Source: Harmothoe impar
Lineage: Eukaryota; Annelida; Polychaeta; Phyllodocida; Polynoidae
Direction: 5' to 3'
Assembly (NCBI GenBank): GCA_947462335.1
Contig: OX381708.1
Location: 3,844,001-3,908,000, forward strand
DNA: 64,000 nt
Position 1 is the stretch's first letter, and each line of letters opens with the position of its first letter. The position numbers were made by a program, and so were the translations under genes. A model generated the notes under the pieces. It worked only from the letters and a program-made list of their open reading frames with translations, was not told the DNA's origin and ran no database searches. Below, one piece after another: positions 41,836 to 62,189 of the stretch.

Positions 41836-42194
41836 GCGTCTGATAGTGACTTAGACTGAGGGGGCCTGATTGGCGCTGAGGTGCGGGGGGGGGGGAGGGG
41901 GGTGGCTCTAGACCCCTACATTGGCTATGGCTATAATTTAGGGAGTTTTTGCAATGACAAACAACATGAAGAATGAAAATAACGGGACATTGTCCTTTCA
42001 TCAAAATTGACAGGGCGACATGGCAATTTCATTAAATCGACATTGAAATTGCTAAAAAAGGAATAACTTCTGTTCTAATTGGAGTATTTTCAAAATTCTA
42101 AAATTAATAGATAGCTAATAGCACACAGGCTTTTGATTCTGAGGCTGTTTTATAAAGCACAAAGGTGGTCCGCCTGAATCGTGCCTCACCAAGT

Positions 42195-42640
42195 ATAGGG
42201 GTGTAGATGGGGGGGGGGGGGGGGGCCCATGTCGCATGTTGATTTTAAGAAATGGCCATGTCGCATGTCCATGATGCTGAATAATCCCCATGTCCCATGG
42301 TGATTTTAAGAATTGCTCATGTCCCCTGTCCCTTTCATTTCATGTCGCATGTCACTAGGCTTCATGTCACATGTCGATTTTAAGAAATGGCCATGTCGCC
42401 GTGTCGAATTTAGGGGGGTCAACCCCCATAGTTATTTGTTCAGAGATGCAACTCACATGCCCCCCATGTCGCATGTCGATTTTAAGAATTGGCCATGGTG
42501 CATGTCGATGTCGCTTTAAGAATCCCCATGTCCCATGTCGATTTTAAGAATTGCTCATGTCCCCTGTCCCTATCATTTCATGTCACATGTCACTAGGCCT
42601 CATGTCACATGTCGATTTTTAAGAAATAGCCATGTCGCCG
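42195..42640 (+). repeat. CATGTCGCATGTCGATTTTAAG satellite-like element
   Basis: At least eight phrases of the type ATGTCGCATGTCGATTTTAA separated by GAAATGGCC or GAATTGCTC. It includes a block GGGGGTCAACCCCCATAGTT that recurs inverted near 61,610. Confidence 0.85.
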
Positions 42641-42846
42641 TGTCGAATTTGGCCACCCACCCCCATAAGTACCGGCCATGTAGTGTTAGACTCACGTGGG
42701 ACGCCAAGGGTCAATAGTCATTTCCTTTTTACAGCCGTCTTCCCGGACGGGCCCCGCGGGCTTTCTTACCGACCCTTGCTGCATGATTTCCTGTAGTGGC
42801 AGTACACGGACTCAGATTGGGGGATGAATACCATTGTGCCAAGGTT

Positions 42847-43240
42847 GCATCAAAAAAAAAGGGGGTTCTTTCAGGTCACCCGACCGACCCTATCAAAACA
42901 GGGCCGACCCTACCTTTTTTTATGCAATTTTAAAGAAATTTTTACACTTTTTTGCGGTCAATTTTATATAATTACAAAAAATTTGATTTTTTTTTACTTT
43001 CATTTTTACACCTTTTTGTAATCGAAGAGGGACTGTAAAAAAAGAAGTTAAAAAATAAAAATCTACCGACCCTAGATTTACCATACCATGTTACCTGAAA
43101 TAAACCTCTTTTTTTTAAAATTTGGCCTTGTCACCAATAAGACAAATTTAAGAAATACCCATGTCGCCCTGTCGATCATGACAAATACCCTGTCGATTAG
43201 AAGAAATGCCCACGTCGATTTGAAAAAAAAAGCCCACTTG
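42847..43240 (+). mobile_element. A-rich MITE (GGTTTNTTTCAGGTNAC ends) plus satellite fragment
   Basis: The left end AAAAAGGGGGTTCTTTCAGGT and the right end TACCTGAAATAAACCTCTTTT are complementary. CCGACCCTA phrases lie next to each end. The same family occurs at 62,190 and 63,034. A short ATGTCG-type satellite fragment follows (43,130-43,240). Confidence 0.65.
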
Positions 43241-43390
43241 CTATCTCACATCACTTAACCAGAGGTCTTCACCCCAAGCAAAGTCATCTTTTTCAATTCA
43301 AATCCACCAAATTATTTAAATCTCCATCACTAGGTCTCTATTGTCTATAAAGACGTTCCCAGTCAGTGAGTGCGTTGATTCTCCCATTAG

Positions 43391-43658
43391 GGAGTGTTCA
43401 TTTATTAGGGGGGGGGGGGGGGTTGGGAGGGGGGCATAAATATTTCCGACCCCTCCTGAGGGGGGGGCATAAAAAATTCTGACCCCTCTTGAGGGGGGGC
43501 TTTTGTAAGCACCGAAAAAACGCGCGGTACTCTAGTTCGGAGGGGGGGTCGAAAAATGTTCAGCGAGGGGGAGGACGAAACGTTCCACTCGCTCTCGAGG
43601 GGAGGGGGCGTAAAAAAAATCCCCCCCCCCCCCCCGAAATTACTAAATGAACACTCCC
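43391..43658. mobile_element. G/C-homopolymer MITE with GGGAGTGTTCATTTA ends
   Basis: GGAGTGTTCATTTATTA at the left and TACTAAATGAACACTCC at the right form inverted repeats, followed inward by G15 and C17 runs. CATTAG/CATTAA flank the ends, a near target duplication. The interior repeats GGGGGGCATAAA…GACCCCT. Confidence 0.75.
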
Positions 43659-45424
43659 ATTAAGTATGCATCACATGTAGGTGCTGTATTGCTGGGAGTG
43701 GGATATGAAGAGGGAGGGTCGTGTGCTGTATCAGCCGCCCCCACACTCCACTTGGAGATTATTGTAAAACCCCGCCTTTAAGACAGATCTATTTTGGTAT
43801 TTATTTTTGACTCAGGGTCCTCCCTGAGTCAAGTGTGACGATTCTGGACACCTCTTTTCCTTGAAAAAATGAAATTGCTCCCATTTGGTCAATATTTCAC
43901 TCTTTGCATCTTGCATGGTGTCATTAGATCACTTTCCACAATATCTATCTAATGGTGTATTTGTTTTTTTACAAATTCCTACTGTAACCCCCTAAAAAAC
44001 GAAAAATAATATTAGGCAGTAATTGCTGGTAATTTGCTTCAGCATAGAGCTCTATGGGAGCGTGTAGATAACCGACAACCCCAAATTTGGATATGAAGTG
44101 ATAACCAATGCTATCTCTATGGGAGGGGTAGGTGAGACGCTTTTTTTCAGACATCTATCAAACACTTAAGTACTAGAGGTAATTTACAGGGGAGGTTACT
44201 TGCTTTTATTTGTGTAACAGATCAGTGTTGTGATAACCCCGATTCACTTTGCACTGACAATGCACGTATCGCAACAAAGACTATATGGAAATGTGAGTAC
44301 CCCCCTCCCCCTCTCTCTACCGGGGTAATTGTTTACAATATGGACATGGGAGCTCTTTATTCAGTGTGTGTCGGACATAGACATGAGAGGACAAAAGACA
44401 TAGATAGCCAAGATCGGGGGACTTGAAAATTTGAATTTGGGCTCAAGTACCCCCCCAAAAAAAAGTCAATGTACACATTTTTTCCGAGTATACCCTTTTT
44501 TTGCGCGGCTTGCCTCACTCGGTGTGACTTTCTTAGGGCACCTGCGTCATGCGACCTATAGGTTGTGTGGTGCAGGCCTATAGGTAGTTCAGTTCCTGAC
44601 TTGTGACGCACAATTTGGGTATGCTATCCGAAACGGTCCAGCCAGGATATAATAGGGGGAGCAATGGATGGATATGGATAGTGGACTAGGGTAAACCAAA
44701 GGTGCTGAATCCATTTCTGTTATGTGTAGGATGATATCTAGGTCGGAAAAAGGTCAAAATCAAGGTCAAAGGTCACATCTTTAAGAATCCCATTAATACA
44801 AGAGTGCACCCTTTCTCTTTCTTACTATGATAAATGATACATTTCCCTTCACACCTCTACCTGACCCTGAGTCTAGTGTGATCTCAATCACACGTTCAAT
44901 CTTTCCTACAAGGCGCAGGGTTCCCAAGTGTTATGGAAAGTCATAGAATGGCATGGAATTTGAAAGCTGTCTGGAATGTCATCGAATTTTTTTTTTTATT
45001 TGCCATGTGTCATGAAATGTCGTGGAGTTTGAAAATAATAGAAAAAATATTACAAAATCTCCGAGAATGTACAATATGCTTTCACCACCTACCACCCCAC
45101 CCCTGCGTCCCCATTCTTGTAAAAAAAATGAGCACTCCTTAGAAGAGATGTCTATATAGACATTCCTATTGTATCAGATATCGCCTACTGACCACAGTAA
45201 GGGGTGAGAGGTAGATAAAGACGGCATGTGTATTGACGCGTCTTAACGCTACCTCAGCCACCCCCACATACTGGACACTGTAACTTTTACATCAATACAT
45301 GATAACTTGTCCCCCCCCCCCCTCCCCTCGTCTGCCGCTCACCCACCATGACTGCCAATCTATCGCGAGATATTGACGCTAGATGTCTCCACCCGTGGGA
45401 CTGAATTATATCTCTGTAAGGCTC
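43659..45424. other. No gene recognised
   Basis: AT-rich with scattered homopolymers. No exon with both splice sites and family resemblance was found, so the upstream RSK exons are probably not here. Confidence 0.4.
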
Positions 45425-45545
45425 AGCTCTCCATCACTCTCCAATATCCACCGGTGGATAATGGCCGCCACCCATAGTTAGTCATTACCAAACCTCTGCT
45501 GGAGAGTGAAGGCTACGTTGGAGACTTGAGGCGCGCAGAGACTAC
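45425..45545 (-). repeat. Dispersed repeat, inverted partner of 22,390-22,515
   Basis: CACTCTCCAATATCC, CTGCTGGAGAGTGAA and ACTTGAGGCGCGCAGAGA are the complements, in order, of the phrases at 22,390-22,515. Confidence 0.6.
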
Positions 45546-45690
45546 TCGGCCGCAGACTGCATGACTGCCTCTTGTCAGGTTCTAACACGTTAAGGGGTGC
45601 TGCCACCTGTTGGCACACATCAGATTCAGATCTTAATGATAGGACAAGATGGCACTGGGGGCTGAGACCTTTAACTTCTTATTAAAGGAC

Positions 45691-48202
45691 GGCATGTACA
45701 GTGGCCCAGAAGGGCCAAAAAATAGAAAAGTGAAAAGTGGAAAGTGAAAATCAAAAAGTGAAAAGTGAAAATCAAAAAGTGGAAAGTGAAAATCAAAAAG
45801 TGAAAAGTGAAAATCAAAAAGTGAAAAGTGAAAATCAAAAAGTGAAAAGTGCAAACCTAAAAGTGAAAAGTGCAAACCTAAAAGTGAAAAGTGCAAACCT
45901 AAAAGTGAAAAGTGAAAATCAAAAAGTGAAAACCAAATAGTAAAAAGTGGTTTGAGGTTTGAGGTTTGAGGTTTCCACTTTCAGTGTCACGCTGTCAATC
46001 TGTCAACAGGTTGTGACAGGTATCTTTCAGTCAGAATTTCCAAAAATGTGATTTTCGGGAAATTGGCAGAAATGGCGAGAAAAAAGGTCAGAAACGAAAA
46101 AAGTCAATTTTTTCCGGGAAAATGTCCAATTGGGCGAGAAAAATGGTCAGAATTGCCAAAAATGTGTTTTTCGGGAAATTGGCAGAAATGGCGAGAAAAA
46201 AGGTCAGAAACGAAAAAAGTCAATTTTTTCCGGAAAAATGTCCAATTGGGCGAGAAAAATGGTCAGAATTGCCAAAAATGTGATCTTCGGGAAATTGGCA
46301 GAAATAGCAAGAAAGAAGGTCAGAAATGAAAAAGGTCCATTTGGGGGTCAAAAGTGCAAATTCTATTTCTGTGTCATTTTCAGACAGTCATATTTCCCTA
46401 AATAATCTTGGTTTACTTATGGTAACACATATGCCTATTGACATAGTTATATAGACACAGAAAATTAGTTATGGCCCAATTGTAATGACAAATACTGGTG
46501 GGAGAACTCTCTGAACCTGCCTTCATGCTCAAAGGGAAAGGTGTATTTCCCAAGTTTGACCACATAGCAAAATAGGAAATTCTATATTATACACTTTGAT
46601 ATTACATTTGCCTCATGCCAGTAACCCATAAACCCAGTTCAGCGAAGGACACATCCTCAACCCAAGCAATTTCTGAATTATAGGCCCTGGGAAATGGCCC
46701 AGAAATAAGGTTCCAAAAAAGTGTACTTGACTTTTTTACATTTCTGACCTTTTTTCTCGCCATTTCTGCCAATTTCCCGAAAATCACATTCTTGGAAATT
46801 CTGACCATTTTTCTCGCCCAATTGGACATTTTCCCGGAAAAAATGAGACTTTTTTCGTTTCTGACCTTTTTTCTTGCTATTTCTGCCAATTTCCCCAAAA
46901 TCACATTTTTGGAAATTCTGACCATTTTTCACGCCCAATTGGACATTTTCCCGGAAAAAATGAACTTTTTTCGTTTCTGACCTTTTTTCTCGCCATTTCT
47001 GCCAATTTCCCGAAAATCACATTTTTGGCAATTCTGACCATTTTTCTCGCCCAATTGAACATTTTCCCGGAAAAAATTGACTTTTTCGTTTCTGACCTTT
47101 TTTCTCGCCATTTCTGCCAATTTCCCGAAAATCTCATTTTTGGAAATTCTGACCCAATGCTAAAAGATACCTGTCACAACCTGTTGACAGATTGACAGCG
47201 TGACACTGAAAGTGGAGACCTCACACCTCAAACCTCAAACCTCAAACAACTTTTTGGTTGTCACTTTTGCACTTTTCACTTTTTGATTTGCACTTTTCAC
47301 TATTTCTGTATCATTTTCAGACAGTCATATTTCCCTAAATAATCTTGGTTCACTTATGGTAACACATATGCCTATTGACATAGTTATATAGACACAGAAA
47401 ATTAGTTATGGCCCAATTGTAATGACAAATACTGGTGGGAGAACTCTCTGAACCTGCCTTCATGCTCAAAGGGAAAGGTGTATTTCCCAAGTTTGACCAC
47501 ATAGCAAAATAGGAAATTCTATATTATACACTTTGATATTACATTTGCCTCATGCCAGTAACCCATAGAACCAGTTCAGCGAAGGACACATCCTCAACCC
47601 AAGCAATTTCTGAATTATAGGCCCTGGGAAATGGCCCAGAAATAAGGTTCCAAAAAAGTGTACTTGACTTTTTTCGTTTCTGACCTTTTTTCTCGCCATT
47701 TCTGCCAATTTCCCGAAAATCACATTTTTGGCAATTCTGACCATTTTTCTCGCCCAATTGGACATTTTCCCGGAAAAAATTGACTTTTTCGTTTCTGACC
47801 TTTTTTCTCGCCATTTCTGCCAATTTCCCGAAAATCTCATTTTTGGAAATTCTGACCCAATGCTAAAAGATACCTGTCACAACCTGTTGACAGATTGACA
47901 GCGTGACACTGAAAGTGGAAACCTCAAACCTCAAACCTCAAACCACTTTTTACTATTTGGTTTTCACTTTTTGATTTTCACTTTTCACTTTTAGGTTTGC
48001 ACTTTTCACTTTTAGGTTTGCACTTTTCACTTTTAGGTTTGCACTTTTCACTTTTTGATTTGCACTTTTCACTTTTTGATTTTCACTTTTCACTTTTTGA
48101 TTTACACTTTTCACTTTTTGATTTTCACTTTTCACTTTTTGATTTGCACTTTGCACTTTGCACTTTTCTATTTTTTGGCCCTTCTGGGCCACTGTAGGCA
48201 TG
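45691..48202. mobile_element. 2,500-bp foldback element with tandem-repeat arms and 6-bp target duplication
   Basis: The element runs 45,697-48,196 and is flanked by GGCATG on both sides. The ends TACAGTGGCCCAGAAGGGCC are perfect inverted repeats. Each arm has an outer array built on AAAAGTGAAAATC/AAAAGTGCAAACC units, a GGTTTGAGGTTTGAGG block, a unique-looking stretch with GACAGGTATCTTTCAG or its relative, and an inner array of about 115-bp units (GGGAAATTGGCAGAAATGGC…). The central part and the inner right arm are tandemly duplicated with a period of about 937 bp (46,364-46,735 and 47,301-47,670). No transposase frame is present; long frames in the arms are translations of the short repeats. 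Confidence 0.92.
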
Positions 48203-48445
48203 TCACTAAAAGGTGACGTGTGTTGTCATGATGCACTAATGGTGAGTAACCGGTGCTGCATTAGTGCATCATGATGACCCTGCATGAGTGTATTAACCCC
48301 ATAGGGTCGGCATGATACATTCATGCATCTCTGGCGAGGATGCATGAACGCATCATGAAGATGAAGGGTATTCTGCCGTAAAGCAGTATGCCAGAGCTTT
48401 TGTATATAAATTACATCTAACATGATGCATAATGATGACCATAGC
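48203..48445. repeat. Palindromic element, diverged copy 2
   Basis: GATGCACTAATGGTGAGTAACCGGTGCTGCATTAGTGCATC-type inner palindrome, with GCATGATACATTCATGCATC and its complements outside. It belongs to the family at 24,105, 50,105, 50,720, 54,722 and 63,735. Confidence 0.65.
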
Positions 48446-48555
48446 ACATTGAATCACTATGTGGCTCTTTAAGGGTTGAATTTCACACATAACCAACAAT
48501 TAGCCATTTGTCATAATTTAAACAAAACAGGCTGAAATAATCCGCTCAATACTAG

Positions 48556-48848
48556 TACCGTAAAACCTCGCGTATAAGCCACGGCTAGTACGCGAATCAG
48601 ATCAGTGGTGCCGCTTCGTGTGATATGGACCAGATCCAACTCGTGGAGTATGATGTACACGTATCTAAATAAGTGGAGTTTTGCATTTATTACATGGCCC
48701 TACTGTCTTAAAATGAAGAAAATCAACTAACTTGGATGCCATGGAGTATGGCTACACCGTACTCCATGGGGGCATGGAGTACGGATGTCCCATATAGGCT
48801 TAACATGATAAGGCCATACCACCATGTAATAAAGGCGAGGTTTTACCA
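48556..48848. mobile_element. Diverged copy of the TACCGTAAAACC MITE family
   Basis: The left end TACCGTAAAACCTCGCGTAT is intact. The right end GGCGAGGTTTTAC is partial. The interior differs and holds a CCATGGAGTATGG / CCGTACTCCATGG inverted repeat. Confidence 0.55.
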
Positions 48849-49034
48849 CTTTGTACTACAAACAAATGAGTGTGTTGACACCTCATGGCCCACACACACA
48901 CAGTACTCCCGGACCAGGCCCCACTCTGCCTGTACTACTCACGTACTCCCCGCGACTCGTACAGCTAGTAACTACTCACAGCTCATGCCAAGGGAAACGT
49001 GTATGGCTGTGGTCACGAACTTTTTGTATCATCG

Positions 49035-49135
49035 ATTGCACCCGGTCATAGATTGCACCCGGTTAGAGATTGCACCCGGTCATAGATTGCAGCCAGTCAT
49101 AGATTGCACTCGGTTAGAGATTGCACCCGGTCATA
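49035..49135 (+). repeat. 17-18-bp tandem repeat
   Basis: About six copies of the unit ATTGCACCCGGTCATAG / ATTGCACCCGGTTAGAG. Confidence 0.9.
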
Positions 49136-49361
49136 GACAAAAACATTGGCCCAAGTTCGTGAGACACAGCCGTATGCCCTTTTATCGCCCTGATGTGAGT
49201 GTCACACAAAGTCAGGAAATGTCATGGAATAAACAGCTGATACAAGTTTGTTGTTGCACCGCGGGGTAGTTACTCATTGATTGAATTATTCATATAAACC
49301 TGTCTATAATATTGTATTATTCAGGGTAGTTCTTTAATCCTAGTGCTTTCTTCTTTTCCAG

Positions 49362-57957
<8,596 letters not shown>

Positions 57958-58136
57958 GTAAGCCATGTCTCTGTTATTTTATTTTTTGGAAATACAAGAT
58001 CTCCTATACTTAAGCATTGGATGGCCCTATTCAATGGAACCATTGAATACAATGTGGCTGTATTCAATGGGCTAAGAAAAAGTAGTTTTCCCTTAATAAA
58101 ATGGCTTCAAATAAAAAATAAACACAAATGCCAACT

Positions 58137-58258
58137 ACATTGATACCGCTCTGATGTATTTCACTCGTGGGGGCTGGGGCGCATCCCACTCAGCCTGCGG
58201 CTTCATGGGATACTGCCCCAGCCCCCACTCGTGAAATACAACAGCGACAGTATCAATG
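58137..58258. repeat. 122-bp hairpin element
   Basis: GTATTTCACTCGTGGGGGCT and its exact complement flank a 45-base loop. The outer parts CATTGATACCGCT / CGACAGTATCAATG are also complementary. Confidence 0.9.
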
Positions 58259-59094
58259 GGCGTTGGCATTTGTCTATGTACTTTAGTCATCAACATCATT
58301 TAGAAGATTACAATAGCATAAATCATAGCACAGGTTGCCAATGTCAGGGAAAATCTACTTTGTTCCAGGTCAGGAAAATGTCAGGAAATTTCAGATTTCT
58401 GGACAAAATGTCAGGTTAATTTAAATTTCGTCAGGAAAAATTTGTTTTAAATACCAAAAAAAACAACACTTGTTTTTCAGTGAAAAAGTAACCTGTGTTC
58501 TTATAGTTTAAGAGGAAGGGGGTTAGTTTATTCTCACACATATGAAAATACACCAAACCCCTGTTGTTAGATAAAGACCACTCGCCAAGTAGAAAATAAC
58601 TTTAAAAGGATTGCATAATTCATAATTGGAGGGTATTAAATAATATTTGGTAATGTCGCTATTGTCAGGGACATTTGATATAAAATCAGGGAATTTAGAA
58701 CTAGGTCGGTGACAGCCCTGTAGCATATAAAAACCGTAAACTTCTTAACTACATGGGGTTAGTTGAGAAAGTTGGCACTAGGGGGCAGGAGCAGTGTGTG
58801 GTGTCAGTTGGCCGGGTACCCACTAGGTGGCAGCAGAGAGCCGTGTTGAAGCTCACTGTGGCTGCTGCCAAGTCTCCCACACCCATCCCAACACTGGCTG
58901 CCTAGGGATGGTGGTCTGGGAACAGAGCTTATCTTCACCTGCTACACATTTGCGCCAGATGGATGGCACAAATCAGATGTGTATTGGACAAAAGCCACTA
59001 CAGACAGATTCTCATCTAGATCAAAGGGCCAATGAACTTAGCTGGGGGTTACTATGTTATATAAAACACATATACTTGAGAGCTGTTTTGGGGT
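58259..59094. other. Intron; possible degraded MITE, no gene
   Basis: GGTTGCCAATGTCAGGG near 58,333 and TCGGTGACAGCCCTGTAG near 58,706 look like the ends of a diverged inverted-repeat element with internal GTCAGGAAA motifs. Confidence 0.4.
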
Positions 59095-59470
59095 AGGATG
59101 ACAGCCTGCTCCCAGGCTATCCAACTGGTAGGATAGAGGCTGACTGAGGCTTGGTATTGGGGTAGGATGACAGTCTGCTCCCAGGCTATCCAACTGGTAG
59201 GATAGAGGCTGACTGAGGCTGTTTAGCAGTTACCAGTGGTATTGTCCACCAGCAGTTTAGCAGTTACCAGTGGTATTGTCCACCAGCAGTTTAGCAGTTA
59301 CCAGTGGTATTGTCCACCAGTAGTTTAGCAGTTACCAGTGGTATTGTCCACCAGTAGTTTAGCAGTTACCAGTGGTATTGCACACCAGTAGTTTAGCAGT
59401 TACCAGTGGTATTGCACCCCAGTAGTTTACCAGTAACCAGTGGTATTGCAGCCCAGTAGTTTAGCAGTAA
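59095..59470 (+). repeat. Two adjoining tandem repeats (about 65 bp x2, 36 bp x7)
   Basis: GGGTAGGATGACAG…GACTGAGGCT is repeated at 59,095 and 59,160. Then CAGTTTAGCAGTTACCAGTG-GTATTGTCCACCAG is repeated seven times with gradual decay. Confidence 0.92.
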
Positions 59471-59477
59471 CCAGGGG

Positions 59478-59790
59478 GGATGGGACGTGGCTCAGAGGTA
59501 GAGTGTTCGTCTGGCACTCACAAGATCGTGTGTTCGAGACTCAGCAGCTGATTGAGCTGCAACCTCCTCCCTGCTGTGGTAGACATACAGCATATTAAAG
59601 GCCTGTCCATCTCACACTGTGCCTATGTAGTGTGGGATGTAAAAGAACCATTGCCTCGGTAAAAGTGTAGGAGCGTGCTTTCTACCTTCAGTCATCCATA
59701 GATTCGATCACCATCATCGCCCTTGAAATGACCTCAGCTGTTAATTAGGGCGTAACGCAACCCAACAACCAACCAACCAACCAGTTACAA
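59478..59790 (+). mobile_element. tRNA-derived SINE
   Basis: GGGACGTGGCTCAGAGGTAG holds an A box and GTGTTCGAGACTC a B box at tRNA spacing, so it has a Pol III promoter. The body is non-tRNA sequence and the tail is (CCAA)n-like (CAACCAACCAACCAACC). The 3' part (GTTAATTAGGGCGTAACGC) probably copies a LINE tail. Confidence 0.85.
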
Positions 59791-60542
59791 ATGGCACTAT
59801 TGTCTCCCACTATGCACTCAAGGCAGCACCTTGACAAAAAGAATAGTGATTTTATTACTAATTTGAAGGATTGGTACTTGGCAACTCTGCTGTAGTTGCC
59901 AGTGGCTTTGTATAAATGTGACAGCCCAGTGTAGAGCGGTGTGCTGCAGGTAGGTCCTCACTACATTAGTTCAGCTGACAGCCACCGGTGGCGCCACGGG
60001 TTGATAGCGGGTCCGCTCTCTCCATGACACTCCCAGCACAGTCTTAAATAAGACTCACTCTCCCAGCACAGTCTTAAATAGGACTCTGCCAAAGGGCTTG
60101 GACTTCAGGAAATCTTTTGTGGAAGAAGGGAGGAAACAGTACTACCGGTACTTGTCTGCTCTTCTATCCCCATCACACACTGCAGTATCTCTCCACCAAA
60201 AAATAGTTCTCAGGAAGATCTCGAATTTCGATCATAAATACAGTCAAAACTTCTGTAATTTTAATATTTGCTCTTCACACATTCCTTTAAATATTTGAAT
60301 TGATATTCATTTTTAAATAAATGAATATTTCAAAAGCATGGCGTAGGTAAGTTCTCAAAGTAATCTGCCGCGTTTTGTCCCAGAATGCAGTAGTACCGGT
60401 AGAAGCGGATGGTAGAATCTGCTGGGAGAGTGTGACCCTGTGTGTCGTTGCCCCGGGGGGGGGGGGGGGTATGCTCGCTGCCGGGGGCGGGGGGGTATAG
60501 AGGTGTGGGTGGAGGCCCTAGGACTACAGGTGTTGATTTCAG

Positions 60543-60670
60543 ACAGCGCAGGGTCTCCCCCCCCCCCCCCCCAGCTCCTCCCCCGCCTGGTAGCCTTAAC
60601 TACAGCTGACAGCGCAGGGACTCCACCTTCTGTGGGTATAGCGATGACTCTGGTTTCTCCGTATGGGCGG
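60543..60670 (+). CDS. rps6ka: Probable RSK linker exon start, present in two versions
   Basis: After the acceptor TTGATTTCAG at 60,542 the sequence ACAGCGCAGGGTCTCC completes exon 7's last codon to give DSAGSPP, equivalent to the RSK linker D-S-P-G-I-P-P. A second version, ACAGCGCAGGGACTCCACC at 60,609, gives DSAGTPPSVG. The first runs into a C16 tract. Neither continues into the expected HQLFRGFSF block, so one or both may be junction duplicates and the complete exon may lie beyond the window. Confidence 0.5.
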
Positions 60671-60854
60671 CCATGTTAGTTCTGAGCTCGCAATCTATCG
60701 TGAGACTTAGGCAGTGACCAGTCAGTCACACACCATAGCTCCCGGGGAACAGGCTACAATACGAGAGCAGAACCAAGGTCTTACGAGATTGCTGGTGGCA
60801 GTGTAAACAAAGTCGTTGCGGGAACAAGTCCGCACCAGTTAGGTCACTATAGAG

Positions 60855-61075
60855 GGGGGTCCCCTTGTCGCATGTCGATTTTAATAAATGGCCATGTCGC
60901 ATGTCTATGTCATTTAATTATGCTCACGTCCCATGTCGATTTTTAGAATTGCTCATGTCCCATGTCACTAACTTTTCAAGCCTTCTGTCACATGTCACTA
61001 GGCCCCATGTCGCATGTCGATTTTGAAGACTATGCCATGTCACATTTAGGGGTTTCCCCCCATACTGCTGACTAA
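60855..61075 (+). repeat. CATGTCGCATGTCGATTTTAAG satellite-like element
   Basis: CGCATGTCGATTTTAATAAA, CCCATGTCGATTTTTAGAA and CATGTCACTAGGCCCCATGT phrases match the 42,195 element. Confidence 0.8.
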
Positions 61076-61599
61076 GCTGGCACCCGGGGGGGGCACTGAC
61101 TCCTTGGTGGTAACCAACAGAGATGACACTTCTCCTGCCTTTCCAGGAATTACTGCTTTTTCGCTTAAATTTCCTGCATTATAAGATATTGCCGTAAAAA
61201 CTCCTGAATATTTGAGGAAACACATATATATGCCTAATAGAGCTGTTTGGGATGGGTTGTACTAGTCTTAGTGGCTTTGAGGAGGGGGCGCTTTCAAGAA
61301 ATAAATAATTAGGGGGGAACACTGATTTTGGGTTATTTTTCCACTTTGAGGGGCCATAACTCAATAGATGTTGGTCAAACAATTTTTTAAGTTTTCCATG
61401 AAAGCCTAGAGTGTTTCCGTATACATGATATCAGAGGAAATAGTATGGTGAAGGCAGTTCTATTTTTATGGCTGTTGAAAGGTGAAAACCCCCAAAAGAC
61501 CACCAGTTGGTACGTGTACTGGGGGTCTGACTCATAAGCATAATATCCTGTCTAATATTCCAAAATGTCCTGCAATATGTCGACTAGTGAGTTGCATCT
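61076..61599. other. No gene recognised
   Basis: Unique AT-rich intronic sequence, no splice-bounded RSK segment found. Confidence 0.35.
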
Positions 61600-61845
61600 C
61601 TGAACTAATAACTATGGGGGTTGACCCCCTAAATTCGACACAGCGACATGTCCTTTTCTTAAAATCGACATGCGACATGAGGCCTAGTGACATGCGACAT
61701 AAGGCTAGAAAGTTAGTGACAGGGGACATGGACATTTCTTAAAATCGACATGGGACATGAGCATTATTAAGCGACATAGACGTGCGACATAGCCATTTCT
61801 TAAGATCGACATCCGATATGGGGACCCCCCATCTATACCCCCATA
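61600..61845 (-). repeat. Same satellite-like element, inverted
   Basis: GGGGGTTGACCCCCTAAATTC and TTCTTAAAATCGACATGGGAC phrases are the complements of those at 42,195-42,480. Confidence 0.85.
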
Positions 61846-62189
61846 ACTACCCTACCACCTTCCTCATCAGTGGGTGTGAGGTGTGACAGGTCTGCTATAC
61901 CTGACTAGCGGGATGCCTAATGTGGGCGGCCATTGAAGAAATCCTTTGATCCTCTTCCTATTGGTATGATTTTTATTACGATTTCAAGCAAAGGTTGTTA
62001 CGATTTTGTGGTCCAGAAATCGTAAGAAATACGATTTTGGGCTGGGGTAACCTGGCATCCCTGAATGCAGGGAATAATCTAATTGTTTTTGAAGATTCTT
62101 CCGGCCACCCACCTCAAGGGGCCTAGCCGAACACATTGTAGACATGGAAAATAATCCCTGGTCTTCAACACACGGGGCCCAATACTGAG

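Noticed and set aside
45737..45940. Repetitive SENQKVK protein
   Set aside because: Translation of the foldback arm's 21-base repeat; the mirror arm gives an equivalent artefact and no start or context supports coding.
46048..47840. Several overlapping 60-107 residue proteins (FREIGRNGEKKGQK type)
   Set aside because: All are translations of the 115-bp inner repeats of the foldback element in different frames.
59478..59560. Functional tRNA gene
   Set aside because: A and B boxes are present but no cloverleaf with acceptor stem closes; the body and tail are those of a SINE.
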